Positions 22,179 through 34,350 are shown, counted from the first letter of the stretch. The stretch: 64,000 nucleotides of DNA from Erythrobacter donghaensis (GCF_002155425.1 NZ_MUYG01000009.1:62001-126000); one strand, 5' to 3'. A program made the numbers and translations. Notes: generated by a model not told the origin, from the sequence alone.

Positions 22179-25100
22179 ATGCCCAAAAGAACCGACATCT
22201 CCTCGATCCTCGTCATTGGCGCCGGCCCGATCATCATCGGCCAGGCGTGCGAGTTCGATTACTCCGGCACGCAGGCGATCAAGGCGTTGAAGGAGGAGGG
22301 CTACCGCGTCATCCTCGTCAACTCCAACCCCGCGACGATCATGACCGATCCGGAGTTTGCCGATGCGACCTATATCGAGCCGATCACGCCCGAAATCGTC
22401 GCCAAGATCATCGCCAAGGAGCGGCCCGATGCGCTGCTCCCCACGATGGGCGGGCAGACCGCGCTGAACTGCGCGCTGAAGCTCGACGAGATGGGTGTGC
22501 TGGCCGAATTTGGCGTCGAGATGATCGGGGCCAAGGCCGATGCGATCGACAAGGCCGAGAACCGCCAGCGGTTCCGCGATGCGATGGACAAGATCGGGCT
22601 GGAAAGCGCGCGCAGCGGCGTCGCCAACACGCTGGAGCAGGCGCGCGAAATCCTCGAGCGCACGGGGCTGCCCTCGATCATCCGCCCCTCCTTCACCCTC
22701 GGCGGCACGGGCGGCGGGATTGCCTATAACAAGGCCGAATTCGACCAGATCGTAAAGGAAGGCCTCGACGCCTCGCCCACCACCGAAGTCCTGATCGAGG
22801 AATCGCTCCTCGGGTGGAAGGAGTTCGAAATGGAGGTGGTGCGCGACCGCAAGGACAACGCGATCATCGTCTGCTCGATCGAGAACGTTGACCCGATGGG
22901 CGTCCATACCGGGGACAGCATCACCGTCGCCCCGGCGCTGACGCTGACCGACAAGGAATACCAGATCATGCGCAACGCGAGCATCGCGTGCCTGCGCGAG
23001 ATTGGGGTGGAGACGGGCGGTTCCAACGTGCAGTTCGCGGTCAATCCCAAGGATGGCCGCCTGATCGTCATCGAGATGAACCCGCGCGTCAGCCGCTCCT
23101 CGGCGTTGGCATCGAAGGCCACCGGGTTCCCGATCGCCCGCGTCGCGGCCAAGCTGGCGGTCGGCTATACGCTCGACGAGCTGACCAACGAGATCACCGG
23201 CGCGACTCCGGCGAGTTTCGAGCCGACCATCGATTATGTCGTCACCAAGATCCCGCGTTTCGCCTTCGAAAAGTTCAAGGGCGCGGCCACCGACCTGTCG
23301 ACCGCGATGAAATCGGTCGGCGAGGTCATGGCGATCGGGCGCAATTTTCAGGAATCGATGCAGAAGGCGTTGCGCGGTCTCGAAACCGGGCTCGACGGGT
23401 TCAACCGCGTGGTCGAGCTGGAAGGCCAGCCGCGCGACGTGATCACCGCCGCCCTGTCGCGCCGCACGCCCGACCGGCTGCTCAAGGTCGCGCAGGCCTT
23501 CCGCGAGGGACTGTCGGTCGAGGATGTCGCCGCGGTCACCTTCTACGACCCGTGGTTCCTGCGCCAGATCGAGGCGATCATCGCCGCCGAGGCCGAAGTA
23601 CAGAAGGACGGCTTGCCGCGCGATGCCGCCGGGTTGCGCCGACTCAAGGCGATGGGCTTTTCGGACAAGCGCCTCGCGACGCTGGCGGTGCGTTCGGTCG
23701 GCGTGGCGGGCGGTCTGGGTGAGACTCAGGCCAAGCGTTCGGGCCTGCTCCACGATGCGCTCGTCGCCATGGCCGGGGCCACCAGCGCCAGCGAAGTGCG
23801 TGCCCTGCGCCACAAGCTCGGCGTCCTGCCGGTGTTCAAGCGCATCGACAGCTGCGCCGCCGAGTTCGAGGCGATCACGCCTTACATGTATTCGACCTAC
23901 GAAGCACCGACCTTCGGCGATCCCGAATGCGAGGCCTTGCCGAGCGACCGACGCAAGATCGTGATCCTCGGCGGCGGGCCGAACCGGATAGGGCAGGGGA
24001 TCGAGTTCGACTATTGCTGCGTCCACGCCTGCTTTGCGCTGGCCGAGCAGGGCTTCGAGACGATCATGGTCAACTGCAACCCGGAGACGGTCTCGACCGA
24101 TTACGATACCTCCGACCGCCTCTATTTCGAGCCGCTGACCGACGAGGACGTGCTGGAGATCCTGCGGGTGGAACAGCAGGCGGGCGAGCTGGTCGGCGTG
24201 ATCGTGCAGTTCGGCGGGCAGACCCCGCTCAAGCTCGCGCAGGCGCTCGAGGATGCGGGTATCCCGATCCTCGGCACCTCGCCCGACGCGATCGACCTCG
24301 CCGAAGACCGCGAGCGCTTCGCCAAGCTGGTCAGCAAGCTGAAGCTGAAGCAGCCCGACAACGGCATCGCCCGCAGCCGTGACGAGGCCGCCGCGGTCGC
24401 CGCCCGCATCGGCTACCCGGTGCTGCTGCGCCCGTCCTACGTGCTTGGGGGCAGGGCGATGGAGATCGTCGATAGCGAAGCGCAGCTCGACAATTACATC
24501 GCCACCGCGGTCAATGTCTCCGGCGACAGCCCGGTGCTGATCGACCAGTATTTGCGCGATGCGATCGAATGCGATGTCGATGCGCTGTGCGATGGCATCG
24601 AAGTGCGCATCGCCGGCGTGATGCAGCATATCGAGGAGGCCGGCGTCCACTCGGGCGATTCGGCCTGCACGCTGCCGCCCTATTCGCTGCCCGCCGAAGT
24701 GATCGCCGAAATGGAACGCCAGGCAGAGGCGCTGGCGCATGCGCTGAGCGTCGTCGGGCTGATGAACATCCAGTTCGCGGTGAAAGATGGCGAGGTCTAT
24801 CTCATCGAGGTCAACCCGCGCGCCAGCCGGACCGTGCCCTTCGTCGCCAAGGCAATCGGCCAGCCGGTGGCCAAGATCGCCGCGCGGGTGATGGCGGGCG
24901 AGAAGCTTGCCGACTTCCCCCCGTTCAAGCGCGATCTGCCCTATATGGCGGTGAAGGAAGCGGTGTTCCCCTTCGCGCGCTTCCCCGGGGCGGACCCGGT
25001 GCTCAGCCCGGAGATGAAGTCCACGGGCGAAGTGATGGGGATCGATGCGAGTTTCGAAGCCGCCTTCCTCAAGTCGCAGCTGGGCGCAGGGATGGTGCCG

Positions 25101-25505
25101 CCGCAATCGGGGACGGTGTTCGTCAGCGTCAAGAACACCGACAAGGCGACTATCGTTCCGGCAGTCAAGCGCCTGATCGACCACGGTTTCCGCGTAATCG
25201 CGACCGGCGGGACGCAGAGCTACCTTGCCGAACAGGGTCTGGGTGTTGAGCGGGTGAACAAGGTGGCCGAGGGCCAGCCGCATATCGTCGACAAGATCAT
25301 CGACGGCGATATCGCGCTGATCTTCAACACCACCGAGGGCTGGCAGTCGCTGATGGACAGTAAATCGATCCGTCAGGCGGCGCTCGCGGGCAAGGTGCCC
25401 TACTACACCACCGCCGCCGGTTCGCTGGCTGTCGCCATGGCGATTTCGGCGATCCGGCCCGAGTCGCTTGAAGTCCGCAGCTTGCAGGACTATTATAGCA
25501 CCTGA
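22179..25505 (+). CDS. carB: Carbamoyl-phosphate synthase large subunit
   Basis: A 1108-residue CarB with two homologous ATP-grasp halves. The first carries [17 protein letters not shown] and the second [17 protein letters not shown] (about residue 600), each with an ATP-binding loop such as [15 protein letters not shown] and [13 protein letters not shown]. The C-terminal MGS-like allosteric domain ([14 protein letters not shown]) binds UMP/ornithine regulators. It makes carbamoyl phosphate with CarA. The ATG immediately follows the lipoprotein stop. Confidence 0.98.
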   Translation: MPKRTDISSILVIGAGPIIIGQACEFDYSGTQAIKALKEEGYRVILVNSNPATIMTDPEFADATYIEPITPEIVAKIIAKERPDALLPTMGGQTALNCALKLDEMGVLAEFGVEMIGAKADAIDKAENRQRFRDAMDKIGLESARSGVANTLEQAREILERTGLPSIIRPSFTLGGTGGGIAYNKAEFDQIVKEGLDASPTTEVLIEESLLGWKEFEMEVVRDRKDNAIIVCSIENVDPMGVHTGDSITVAPALTLTDKEYQIMRNASIACLREIGVETGGSNVQFAVNPKDGRLIVIEMNPRVSRSSALASKATGFPIARVAAKLAVGYTLDELTNEITGATPASFEPTIDYVVTKIPRFAFEKFKGAATDLSTAMKSVGEVMAIGRNFQESMQKALRGLETGLDGFNRVVELEGQPRDVITAALSRRTPDRLLKVAQAFREGLSVEDVAAVTFYDPWFLRQIEAIIAAEAEVQKDGLPRDAAGLRRLKAMGFSDKRLATLAVRSVGVAGGLGETQAKRSGLLHDALVAMAGATSASEVRALRHKLGVLPVFKRIDSCAAEFEAITPYMYSTYEAPTFGDPECEALPSDRRKIVILGGGPNRIGQGIEFDYCCVHACFALAEQGFETIMVNCNPETVSTDYDTSDRLYFEPLTDEDVLEILRVEQQAGELVGVIVQFGGQTPLKLAQALEDAGIPILGTSPDAIDLAEDRERFAKLVSKLKLKQPDNGIARSRDEAAAVAARIGYPVLLRPSYVLGGRAMEIVDSEAQLDNYIATAVNVSGDSPVLIDQYLRDAIECDVDALCDGIEVRIAGVMQHIEEAGVHSGDSACTLPPYSLPAEVIAEMERQAEALAHALSVVGLMNIQFAVKDGEVYLIEVNPRASRTVPFVAKAIGQPVAKIAARVMAGEKLADFPPFKRDLPYMAVKEAVFPFARFPGADPVLSPEMKSTGEVMGIDASFEAAFLKSQLGAGMVPPQSGTVFVSVKNTDKATIVPAVKRLIDHGFRVIATGGTQSYLAEQGLGVERVNKVAEGQPHIVDKIIDGDIALIFNTTEGWQSLMDSKSIRQAALAGKVPYYTTAAGSLAVAMAISAIRPESLEVRSLQDYYST

Positions 25506-25621
25506 CTGACACTTCCCCCACAGTTCGAAAGTCACGGGCGCCGCAAGGATTTTACGGCGCGGTGGGCTTTCTTTCCCGGTTCGGGGAGGTGGCGGGGGCA
25601 ATAGACAGAAAGACACGGATA

Positions 25622-26098
25622 ATGGCGACGATGGAAAAGGTCCCGATGCTGGCCGAGGGTTACGAGCGGCTGACCGCCGACCTCAAGGTGCTGCGCGAGG
25701 AACGCCCGAAGATCGTCGAAGCGATCGAGGAAGCCCGCGCGCACGGCGATCTTTCGGAAAACGCCGAATATCATGCCGCCAAGGAGCGTCAGGGCCAGGT
25801 CGAAGCCATGATTGGCGAGATCGAGAACATGGTCAGCCGCGCGCAGATCATCGATCCGACCACGCTGTCGGGCGACAGGATCATCTTCGGCGCGACTGTC
25901 ACCCTGCTCGACGAAAACGACAAGCCGGTGCGCTATCAGATCGTTGGCCAGACCGAGGCGGACGCGAACAAGGGCCGCATCAGCTATTCCTCGCCGCTCG
26001 CGCGCGCGCTGATCGGCAAGCAGGTCGGTGACGAGATCGAGGTGACGGTGCCTTCGGGCGAGAAGTTCTACCTCGTCGACAAGATCGAATTCATCTGA
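25622..26098 (+). CDS. greA: Transcription elongation factor GreA
   Basis: A 158-residue GreA that enters the RNA polymerase secondary channel and stimulates transcript cleavage at stalled complexes. The coiled-coil N-terminal domain has [17 protein letters not shown] with the tip acidic residues. The C-terminal FKBP-like domain includes [26 protein letters not shown]. The ATG at 25622 gives the family-length protein; the upstream frame is an unsupported extension. carB-greA proximity is common in alphaproteobacteria. Confidence 0.97.
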   Translation: MATMEKVPMLAEGYERLTADLKVLREERPKIVEAIEEARAHGDLSENAEYHAAKERQGQVEAMIGEIENMVSRAQIIDPTTLSGDRIIFGATVTLLDENDKPVRYQIVGQTEADANKGRISYSSPLARALIGKQVGDEIEVTVPSGEKFYLVDKIEFI

Positions 26099-26113
26099 GG
26101 CTTTGAAAGCGGC

Positions 26114-26401
26114 ATGGCGCTCCCGCCTGTCCGACCTCTGGCCGAGCGCAGGGTCGCCGCGGATTTCCTCGCGGCGGGAGCTGTCAGCATGGCCGATGCG
26201 ATCCCCTATGCGCCCGCACGCCCGAGCCGCCGTCGCGCTTTCGAGCGGTTGAAGGGCGCGGATGTCCTGCGCACCGACGGGCAGGGCCGCTACTGGCTTG
26301 ACGAGGAGCGCTGGCACGGCCGCCGTTCGGATCGCCGAACGAAGGCGATTGTCGCGCTGCTCGCCGTGGGTGTGGCCGCTGCTGTGGCGGCGCTGCGCTG
26401 A
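26114..26401 (+). CDS. Small hypothetical protein with C-terminal membrane helix
   Basis: A 95-residue protein 15 bases after greA. The basic, arginine-rich front (RPLAERRVAADFLAAGAVSMADAI) and the RGRYWLDEERW-like centre (GQGRYWLDEERWHGRR) look like a small DNA/RNA-associated or membrane-peripheral region. One hydrophobic helix ends the protein (KAIVALLAVGVAAAVAAL). GC3-rich codons support coding. No family recognised. Confidence 0.6.
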   Translation: MALPPVRPLAERRVAADFLAAGAVSMADAIPYAPARPSRRRAFERLKGADVLRTDGQGRYWLDEERWHGRRSDRRTKAIVALLAVGVAAAVAALR

Positions 26402-26427
26402 CACGACAGCGCAAAGCTCGCGCCCAG

Positions 26428-26658
26428 TTAGTCCTCGGGGGTGAGCAGCTTGTGGATATGGACCACCACATATTTCATCTCGGCATCGTCGACGGTGCGC
26501 TGCGCCTGCGCACGCCATGCGTCGACCGCCGCGTCGTAAGAGCTGTAGACGCCGACGACGTGGATGCTTTCCGGGTCCTGGAATTCGATCCCGCGCGGAT
26601 CCTTGACGCGGCCGCCCATCACGAGGTGGAGGCGCTGGGTGGGGGTGGTTTCTGCCAT
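26428..26658 (-). CDS. DUF4170 family protein
   Basis: A 76-residue protein. The run LHLVMGGRVKDPRGIEFQD, then VGVYSSYDAAVDAWRAQAQRTVDDA and YVVVHIHKLL, is typical of the DUF4170 family found in alphaproteobacteria. The length matches. It is soluble, without signal or membrane helices. Role unknown. It is convergent with the greA-linked gene and downstream of the YqjD/YqjE-like cluster. Confidence 0.85.
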   Translation of the reverse strand: MAETTPTQRLHLVMGGRVKDPRGIEFQDPESIHVVGVYSSYDAAVDAWRAQAQRTVDDAEMKYVVVHIHKLLTPED

Positions 26659-26743
26659 GTGACTTGCCCTTGGGGAGGAAGGATGCGCGCGCCTTTAACG
26701 GCCCCAGCGCCAAGGGCAAGTCTCTAGCGGCTTTGCAAAGCCC

Positions 26744-27313
26744 TCAGACCTTTGCCTTGTTGCGCAGGTCGCGCACTGCGCCGGCTGCGGCGCTGCTTGC
26801 CTTGCGGGCCAGCGCGCGGGTGCTGTCGGCGGCCGAGCCTGCTGCTTCGGCGGCATTGTTGCCGAGCTTCTTCGCCTGCGTTCCCGCTGCGTCGCCCAGC
26901 GCCTCGGCGCGGTCCTGCGCGGCGCGCGCGCCTTCGACCGCTTCGTCGAGCAGGTTCATCACAAAGGCCATCGCCGTATCGCCGATCAGGTCGCTGAAGC
27001 GCGAATTGCCGCGCGAGGTGATTCCGCGCGCCCGGCGCGACACACTCGACGTCGCATCGGAAATCGCATCGCTCGCATTGTGGAAGGCCTTGCCCGCCAT
27101 CCGCCGTCCGGGGCGGGTCAGCAGGCCGATCACCACGCCGGCAACGAGCGCGCCGCCGATCACGGTCAGCGGGTTGGCGCGGGTGTAGTCGATCGCGGCA
27201 TCGGCGGCCGCGCGCGCCTGATCGGCGAGGGTGCGGTCGGCATTGCGGCGTTCCGCGGCTTCGATCCGGGCGCGCAGGGCATCGCGCTTGTCGATGGGGG
27301 TAAGTTCGGTCAT
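26744..27313 (-). CDS. Coiled, YqjD/ElaB-like membrane-associated protein
   Basis: A 189-residue, Ala-rich helical protein. A short membrane segment with GGALVAGVVIGLLTRPGRR (about residues 53-71) is followed by long amphipathic helices with Ala/Glu/Lys repeats. This recalls DUF883 proteins such as E. coli YqjD/ElaB, inner-membrane stress proteins that bind ribosomes, although the order of parts differs. It overlaps the gene before it by four bases. Confidence 0.6.
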   Translation of the reverse strand: MTELTPIDKRDALRARIEAAERRNADRTLADQARAAADAAIDYTRANPLTVIGGALVAGVVIGLLTRPGRRMAGKAFHNASDAISDATSSVSRRARGITSRGNSRFSDLIGDTAMAFVMNLLDEAVEGARAAQDRAEALGDAAGTQAKKLGNNAAEAAGSAADSTRALARKASSAAAGAVRDLRNKAKV

Positions 27314-27687
27314 GCGGGGTCTCCTTCAGGCGCCGGCGCGGGGGGAGCGTCGGTATCTTCGTCGTCGTCAACTGGTTCGGAATCGTCGAGCAACTCTTCG
27401 ATCCGTTCGAAAATCGGCCCACGCGCCAGGAACAGCAGGAACAGGCCGACCAGAAGCGCGATCAGGCCCTTGCGTTCGCCGGCCTGCTCGCGGATTTCGG
27501 ACATTACATCGCGCGCGCCGTCGCGGAACCGTGCCGAGAGCGTGGTGGTCACGCCAGAGGACACGCGGCTTGCGATGCCCTCCTGCGAAAGACTGTCGCG
27601 CAGCCGCTCGACATCCTCGGTCAGCACGGCGCGCGCCGCATCGCGGATCGCGCGGTCTTCAATGAAGCGGGGCGGCAGAAGCGTCAT
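27310..27687 (-). CDS. Small single-pass membrane protein in the YqjD/E-like cluster
   Basis: A 125-residue protein: an N-terminal polar helix (RFIEDRAIRDAARAVLTEDVERLRDSL), one membrane segment (GLIALLVGLFLLFLARGPIF, about residues 73-92), and an acidic Asp/Glu/Pro tail. It overlaps both neighbours by four bases (27310-27313 and 27684-27687), so the cluster is translationally coupled. No named family. Confidence 0.65.
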   Translation of the reverse strand: MTLLPPRFIEDRAIRDAARAVLTEDVERLRDSLSQEGIASRVSSGVTTTLSARFRDGARDVMSEIREQAGERKGLIALLVGLFLLFLARGPIFERIEELLDDSEPVDDDEDTDAPPAPAPEGDPA

Positions 27688-28115
27688 CCCGCGTCTCCAT
27701 CGTCGAACATTGCGCCTACCACCTTGCCGTCGCGCAGTGCCAACCGCAGCAGGATCGCGACGCCGAGCAGCATCACGCCGACCACGATCGCGATCGCGCC
27801 CCAGATCGTCACATAGGGTGCCAATGCAATCACCGCGCCCACCGCCAAGGCGATCAGCGCGATATGCAAAAGCACCAGCGCGAGTCCGAAAAAGCCGAGC
27901 GCGCGGGCGCTGTGCTTGCCCGCCAGCGTGGCGCGGGTCTTCTGGTAGGCGAGTTCCGCCTCCACATAGGTCCGCGCATCATCCACCAGCGCGCCGACAT
28001 CATCGCGCAGCGCGGTGAAGCTGTTGCCATCATCTTCGGCAGGGGGCGCCGGGGTGTCGCTCGGAGGCGCAGAAGCCTCGGGCGGCACCGCAAGGCCGGG
28101 GTCGGTGTCATCCAT
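27684..28115 (-). CDS. Phage-holin-like membrane protein (YqjE/DUF1469 type)
   Basis: A 143-residue protein with a Pro/Ala/Asp-rich N-terminus and an amphipathic helix (DDVGALVDDARTYVEAELAYQKTRA). Two membrane helices follow (LGFFGLALVLLHIALIALAVGAVIAL and WGAIAIVVGVMLLGVAIL). This matches the YqjE/DUF1469 (putative actinobacterial holin-X) pattern. In enterobacteria yqjE sits next to yqjD, and an equivalent pairing is seen here. Function is unproven; 'holin' is only a family label. Confidence 0.75.
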   Translation of the reverse strand: MDDTDPGLAVPPEASAPPSDTPAPPAEDDGNSFTALRDDVGALVDDARTYVEAELAYQKTRATLAGKHSARALGFFGLALVLLHIALIALAVGAVIALAPYVTIWGAIAIVVGVMLLGVAILLRLALRDGKVVGAMFDDGDAG

Positions 28116-28136
28116 GAGACAGGGGTTCTACCAACC

Positions 28137-30741
<2,605 letters not shown>

Positions 30742-30801
30742 TCCTGCGTCCCCGGGATCGCCGCAAGGCATTTCTTTGAGGCGTCTCCCTAGCAGAACCC
30801 A

Positions 30802-30817
30802 TAGGCCGGTTGGCCTA
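30802..30817. promoter_or_regulatory. Palindrome upstream of the MarR-like gene, candidate operator
   Basis: TAGGCC-GGTT-GGCCTA is a perfect 6-bp inverted repeat with a four-base centre, 61 bases before the 30741 start. MarR-family proteins bind 16-20-bp palindromes near their own promoters; that this one is the target is inference. Confidence 0.4.
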
Positions 30818-30887
30818 CGCTGGCTTTACGGGTTAATACGCAGGGCTTTCTTTTAATTGGGGAAAATCAGTCGATAGGCCCGCCCGC

Positions 30888-31097
30888 TTAGCGCTTGCTC
30901 AGATCGCGGCGCAGTTGCTGGATGGCCGCATCGACATGGGCCGCCGCGATATGTGCACCCATCCGATCCAGCGCGGCCAACTGCGCCTCAAGCGCGGCCA
31001 GAATGGTGTGCGCGCCGCTGTCACATGGCAGGGCAGGAGAAAGAGTGTTCAAGGCCAGATCCCAACATCGCGTCATCAACATTGCTAGCCGCCACAC
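30888..31097 (-). CDS. Small hypothetical helical protein
   Basis: A 69-residue frame; its second half (HTILAALEAQLAALDRMGAHIAAAHVDAAIQQLRRDL) is a convincing amphipathic helical hairpin with coding-like codon use. The first 10-15 residues are less convincing, so the true start may be the ATG encoding residue 8 (31076). It lies alone between the regulator and ribH. No family recognised; it could be a small sphingomonad-specific protein. Confidence 0.5.
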   Translation of the reverse strand: MWRLAMLMTRCWDLALNTLSPALPCDSGAHTILAALEAQLAALDRMGAHIAAAHVDAAIQQLRRDLSKR

Positions 31098-31171
31098 ACC
31101 GTGCGGGACAGCAGAAGCTGGTCGGATATCGCGTTAATGGCTTATGGAAATCTACAGAGGGAAACTACGTA

Positions 31172-31209
31172 GGCGCGGGGCCGCCCCAGATCGGCACGGC
31201 CCCTGCGCC
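31172..31209 (-). terminator. Probable terminator of the ribBX-ribH transcript
   Basis: On the minus strand, GGCGCAGGGGCCG and CGGCCCCGCGCC form a 12-bp stem with one bulge a few bases after the ribH stop, followed by TACGTAGTTTCC. The poor U-run lowers confidence. Confidence 0.5.
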
Positions 31210-31214
31210 AATCG

Positions 31215-31634
31215 TCAACCGAACCTGTCTTGCAGCGCCAGCAGCGCCAGCGCCGCCTTGGCCGCCTCGCCGCCCTTGTCCTTCTGCGCGGGGTCGGCGC
31301 GGACCAGCGCCTGAGCCTCGTTCTCGACCGTGAGGATGCCATTGCCGATGGCGATGCCGTCCATCGTCAAGGCCATGATCGCACGCGCACTTTCGCCTGC
31401 GACGATCTCAAAATGATAGGTCTCGCCGCGGATCACCATGCCGATGGCGACGAAGGCGTCGTAGCGATCGGCCTCGGCCGCCAGCGAAATCGCGCCGGGG
31501 ATTTCAAGCGCACCGGGAACGGTCAGCACCTCGACTGTGTGGCCTTCCGCTTCCAGCGCGGCGCGCGCGCCAGCGATCAGCATGTCGTTGAGGTGGCCGT
31601 AGAAGCGCGCTTCGACGATGAGGATGTCGGCCAT
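31215..31634 (-). CDS. ribH: 6,7-dimethyl-8-ribityllumazine synthase
   Basis: A 139-residue lumazine synthase, joining 5-amino-6-ribitylaminouracil with 3,4-dihydroxy-2-butanone-4-P in riboflavin synthesis. Features: [16 protein letters not shown] with the substrate-binding aromatic, the [12 protein letters not shown] loop, [16 protein letters not shown] with the catalytic His in the TYHFE segment, and [14 protein letters not shown]. The gene starts four bases after the ribBX stop, so they form an operon. Confidence 0.97.
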   Translation of the reverse strand: MADILIVEARFYGHLNDMLIAGARAALEAEGHTVEVLTVPGALEIPGAISLAAEADRYDAFVAIGMVIRGETYHFEIVAGESARAIMALTMDGIAIGNGILTVENEAQALVRADPAQKDKGGEAAKAALALLALQDRFG

Positions 31635-31638
31635 GGGT

Positions 31639-32886
31639 TTACTCCGGAATGGGGTGGAAATCGGTGATGGTCAGGCCATAGCCTTCAAGCGCGACGAGAT
31701 CGGGACGGCTGTTGGACAGCAGCACCATAGTGCTGACCCCCAAATCGACAAGGATCTGCGAGCCGATACCGATATTGCGCAGTTCCTCGTCAGGGCGCCA
31801 TTCGCCGGTGCCGACGCGGCCCGTGAGGATCACGATCACGCCCGATCCATGCTCGCCGATCGCCTGCATCGCGCGCTGGAGCGTGCGCTTGCGCGGCCCC
31901 GGAGCCCCCAGCACATCGTCGAACACCGAAATCGGATGAACGCGGGCGAGGGTGGGTTCGCCGGGGACGACATGGCCCTTCTGCAGCACATAGGCCTCGT
32001 TGCCCTCGATCCGGTTGCGGTAGGTGATCATCCGCCACTGCCCGCCATAATCCGAGGTGAAGGCGCGTTCCGACAGGCGCTCGACCAGATGATCGTTGCG
32101 CATCCGGTAGGCGATCAGATCGCGGATCGTGCCGATCTTGAGATCGTGCTTGCGCGCGAAAGTGATGAGATCGTCGAGCCGGGCCATGGTCCCGTCCTCG
32201 TTCATGATTTCGCAGATTACGCCCGAGGGATTGAGGCCGGCGAGCCGCGAGATGTCGACCGCCGCCTCGGTGTGCCCGGCGCGCACCAGCGTGCCGCCAT
32301 CGCGCGCCATCAGCGGGAAGACGTGGCCCGGCGTGACCAGGTCGTCCGCCCCCTTGGCCGCATCGATCGCGACCGAGATGGTGCGCGCGCGGTCCGCCGC
32401 GGAAATGCCGGTGGTGACGCCCTCCTTCGCCTCGATCGAGATCGTGAAGGCGGTCTGCATCGATTCCTTGTTGTTGCGGCTCATCGGGGTGAGGCCGAGG
32501 TGATCGACCCGCTCCTTGGTGAGCGCAAGGCAGATCAGGCCCCGCCCATGCATCGCCATGAAGTTGATCGCCTGCGGGGTCGCCATCTGAGCCGGGATGA
32601 TGAGATCGCCCTCGTTCTCCCGGTCCTCATCGTCGACGAGGATATACATCCGCCCGTTGCGTGCCTCATCGATAATCTCCTCAATCGTGGCGAGCACCGG
32701 CCTGTCGGCATTGGCGTCGAGAAAGGTCTCGAGCTTGGCGAGGGTTTCGGCGGTGGGGTTCCAGCTGTCCTCGGTGCAGTCACGCAAGGTGTTGGCGTGC
32801 AAACCGGCGGCGCGGGCGAGCCCGGCCTTGGTCATGGTGCCCGATGTGACGAGATCGCGAACGCGTGTGATGAGCGATGTGTTCAT
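31639..32886 (-). CDS. ribB: HTH-RibBX fusion: 3,4-dihydroxy-2-butanone-4-phosphate synthase with degenerate GTP cyclohydrolase II domain
   Basis: A 415-residue, three-part protein. Residues 1-58 resemble a helix-turn-helix domain ([18 protein letters not shown] then [15 protein letters not shown]). Residues about 62-270 are RibB, which makes dihydroxybutanone phosphate from ribulose-5-[38 protein letters not shown] and the HTEAAVD region. The rest aligns with RibA but lacks the zinc cysteines (CLTGD and RCDCG) and the RQEGRGIGL segment, so it should not be an active cyclohydrolase; this matches the RibBX variant known in Proteobacteria. An active RibA must lie elsewhere. Confidence 0.92.
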   Translation of the reverse strand: MNTSLITRVRDLVTSGTMTKAGLARAAGLHANTLRDCTEDSWNPTAETLAKLETFLDANADRPVLATIEEIIDEARNGRMYILVDDEDRENEGDLIIPAQMATPQAINFMAMHGRGLICLALTKERVDHLGLTPMSRNNKESMQTAFTISIEAKEGVTTGISAADRARTISVAIDAAKGADDLVTPGHVFPLMARDGGTLVRAGHTEAAVDISRLAGLNPSGVICEIMNEDGTMARLDDLITFARKHDLKIGTIRDLIAYRMRNDHLVERLSERAFTSDYGGQWRMITYRNRIEGNEAYVLQKGHVVPGEPTLARVHPISVFDDVLGAPGPRKRTLQRAMQAIGEHGSGVIVILTGRVGTGEWRPDEELRNIGIGSQILVDLGVSTMVLLSNSRPDLVALEGYGLTITDFHPIPE

Positions 32887-32892
32887 ATGGGC

Positions 32893-32920
32893 GCACTATC
32901 ACATCAAGGTGTGATTGCAA
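32893..32920 (-). promoter_or_regulatory. ribBX promoter with palindromic operator in the spacer; leaderless start
   Basis: Read on the minus strand: TTGCAA (-35, 32915-32920), 16-base spacer, TAGTGC (-10, 32893-32898). The spacer is occupied by the inverted repeat ATCACA-N6-TGTGAT (32898-32915), placed to compete with RNA polymerase. The ATG at 32886 is about seven bases past the -10 and has no Shine-Dalgarno, so the mRNA would be leaderless. Motifs are seen; binding is inferred. Confidence 0.55.
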
Positions 32921-33002
32921 GCTGGCCACGTAAGATGAATCTGACAGGAAAGCGCAGGCAAGCGCGCCACCCAACCGGTCGATGTCATCGCTAAAGGAGG
33001 GA

Positions 33003-33078
<76 letters not shown>

Positions 33079-33213
33079 ATTCCGCCAAATACCCCCGAAA
33101 GGATCCGCCGGAAGCGCGGTCCGGAGCGCCGAAGCTGCATCCCGATTCGCGTGAGGCGCTGCATTTAGCGCGTCGGCCCTCGATGGCAAGGGCCTTTTCG
33201 CATCTGCGGCAGA

Positions 33214-34350
33214 TTAGACCGACAGGCCGCGGCGCGGGGCCTCGCGGTTCCAGCGGTTGACCATCATCAGGAGGCCGATGCAGATCATGTTGGTCATCAT
33301 CGAAGAGCCGCCATGGCTCATCCACGGCAAGGGGATACCCTTGGCGGGCGCCATGCCCATCACCATCAGCAGGTTGATGGCGATGTAGAAGAAGATCGTC
33401 GCGGTCGCCCCGGCGGCGAGCAGCGCGCAAAAGCGGTCCTGCGATTCGCTCGCGACCTTCCAGCCCCAGCGCAGGATCAGCGTGTACATCGTCAGCACGA
33501 ACAGCCCGCCCATGAGGCCCCATTCCTCGGCCATGGTGGCGAAGACGAAGTCGGTGTGCGGCTCGGGCAGGTAGTTGAGGTGGCTCTGGGTGCCGGCGTT
33601 GAATCCCTTGCCGAACAATCCGCCCGATCCGATCGCGATCTTGGACTGGGCGATGTGGTAGCCCGCGCCCAGCGGGTCGCTCTCGGGATCGAGGAAGGTT
33701 GTCACGCGGGCGCGCTGGTAATCGTGCAGGGCGAAGAAATAGACCAGCGGCATCGCCGCCACGCCCGCGCCGCCCGCCAGCAGGAACCACCACAGCGGCA
33801 ACCCGGCAAGGAACATCACCACCACGCCCCCGAAGGCAATCGCCACCGATGTGCCGAGGTCGGGTTGCAGCAGCACCAGCGCGATCGGCAGCACGATCAG
33901 CATCCCTGAAGGCACCACCGAGCGCCATGACCCGATCATCCCTGCGGGAAGCTTGGAATAGAACCGCGCCATCGCCAGCACCACTGCGGGCTTCATCAGT
34001 TCGGAGGGCTGGATGCGGATCGGCCCGGCCTCCAGCCAACGCTGGCTCCCGCCGCCGACCTGGCCGACGATCTCCACCGCCAGCAGCAGCAGCAGCACCG
34101 CGAGATAGGAAGGGTAGGTGAGCAGGTTCACCAGCTCGCGCGGGAGCGAAGCGATGATCCCGGTCATCACCGCGAACACGGCAAAGCGGATGAAATGCGA
34201 CTTGGCAAAGGGCTCCATCGCCCCGCCGCCGGCTGAGTAGAGCACCAGTCCGCCGAATGCGGTGAGCAGCAGCAGCGGGATCAGCATTTCCCAAGGCTGG
34301 CGGGCGATCGGCTCGGGCACGATCCCGCTGCGGGCGGCAAGCGTGTTCAT
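33214..34350 (-). CDS. rodA: Rod-shape determining peptidoglycan polymerase RodA (SEDS)
   Basis: A 378-residue, ten-helix membrane glycosyltransferase of the SEDS family, which polymerises lipid II during elongation together with PBP2. Conserved segments: GGGSQRWLEAGPIRIQPSELMK, LLQPDLGTSVAI (catalytic Asp region), GAGYHIAQSKIAIGSGGLFGKGF, LPEPHTDFVFATMAEEWG and the C-terminal PWMSHGGSSM. Its ATG overlaps the mrdA stop by four bases. It is the last gene of the mreB-mreC-mreD-mrdA-rodA operon. Confidence 0.97.
   Translation of the reverse strand: MNTLAARSGIVPEPIARQPWEMLIPLLLLTAFGGLVLYSAGGGAMEPFAKSHFIRFAVFAVMTGIIASLPRELVNLLTYPSYLAVLLLLLAVEIVGQVGGGSQRWLEAGPIRIQPSELMKPAVVLAMARFYSKLPAGMIGSWRSVVPSGMLIVLPIALVLLQPDLGTSVAIAFGGVVVMFLAGLPLWWFLLAGGAGVAAMPLVYFFALHDYQRARVTTFLDPESDPLGAGYHIAQSKIAIGSGGLFGKGFNAGTQSHLNYLPEPHTDFVFATMAEEWGLMGGLFVLTMYTLILRWGWKVASESQDRFCALLAAGATATIFFYIAINLLMVMGMAPAKGIPLPWMSHGGSSMMTNMICIGLLMMVNRWNREAPRRGLSV

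Noticed and set aside
22116-25616. 1166-residue open frame antisense to carB
   Set aside because: It is the GC-rich shadow of carB: no start signal, Arg/His/Asp-rich composition typical of reverse-strand frames, while carB on the plus strand is unmistakable.
27684-28115. Prophage remnant because of a holin-like protein
   Set aside because: No phage structural, integrase or lysin genes nearby; the protein is of the YqjE type in a cellular cluster.
32887-33002. FMN riboswitch upstream of ribBX
   Set aside because: The conserved AGGGGC...GGUGNAAUUCCC core is missing and the promoter sits directly at the ATG, leaving no room for an aptamer.
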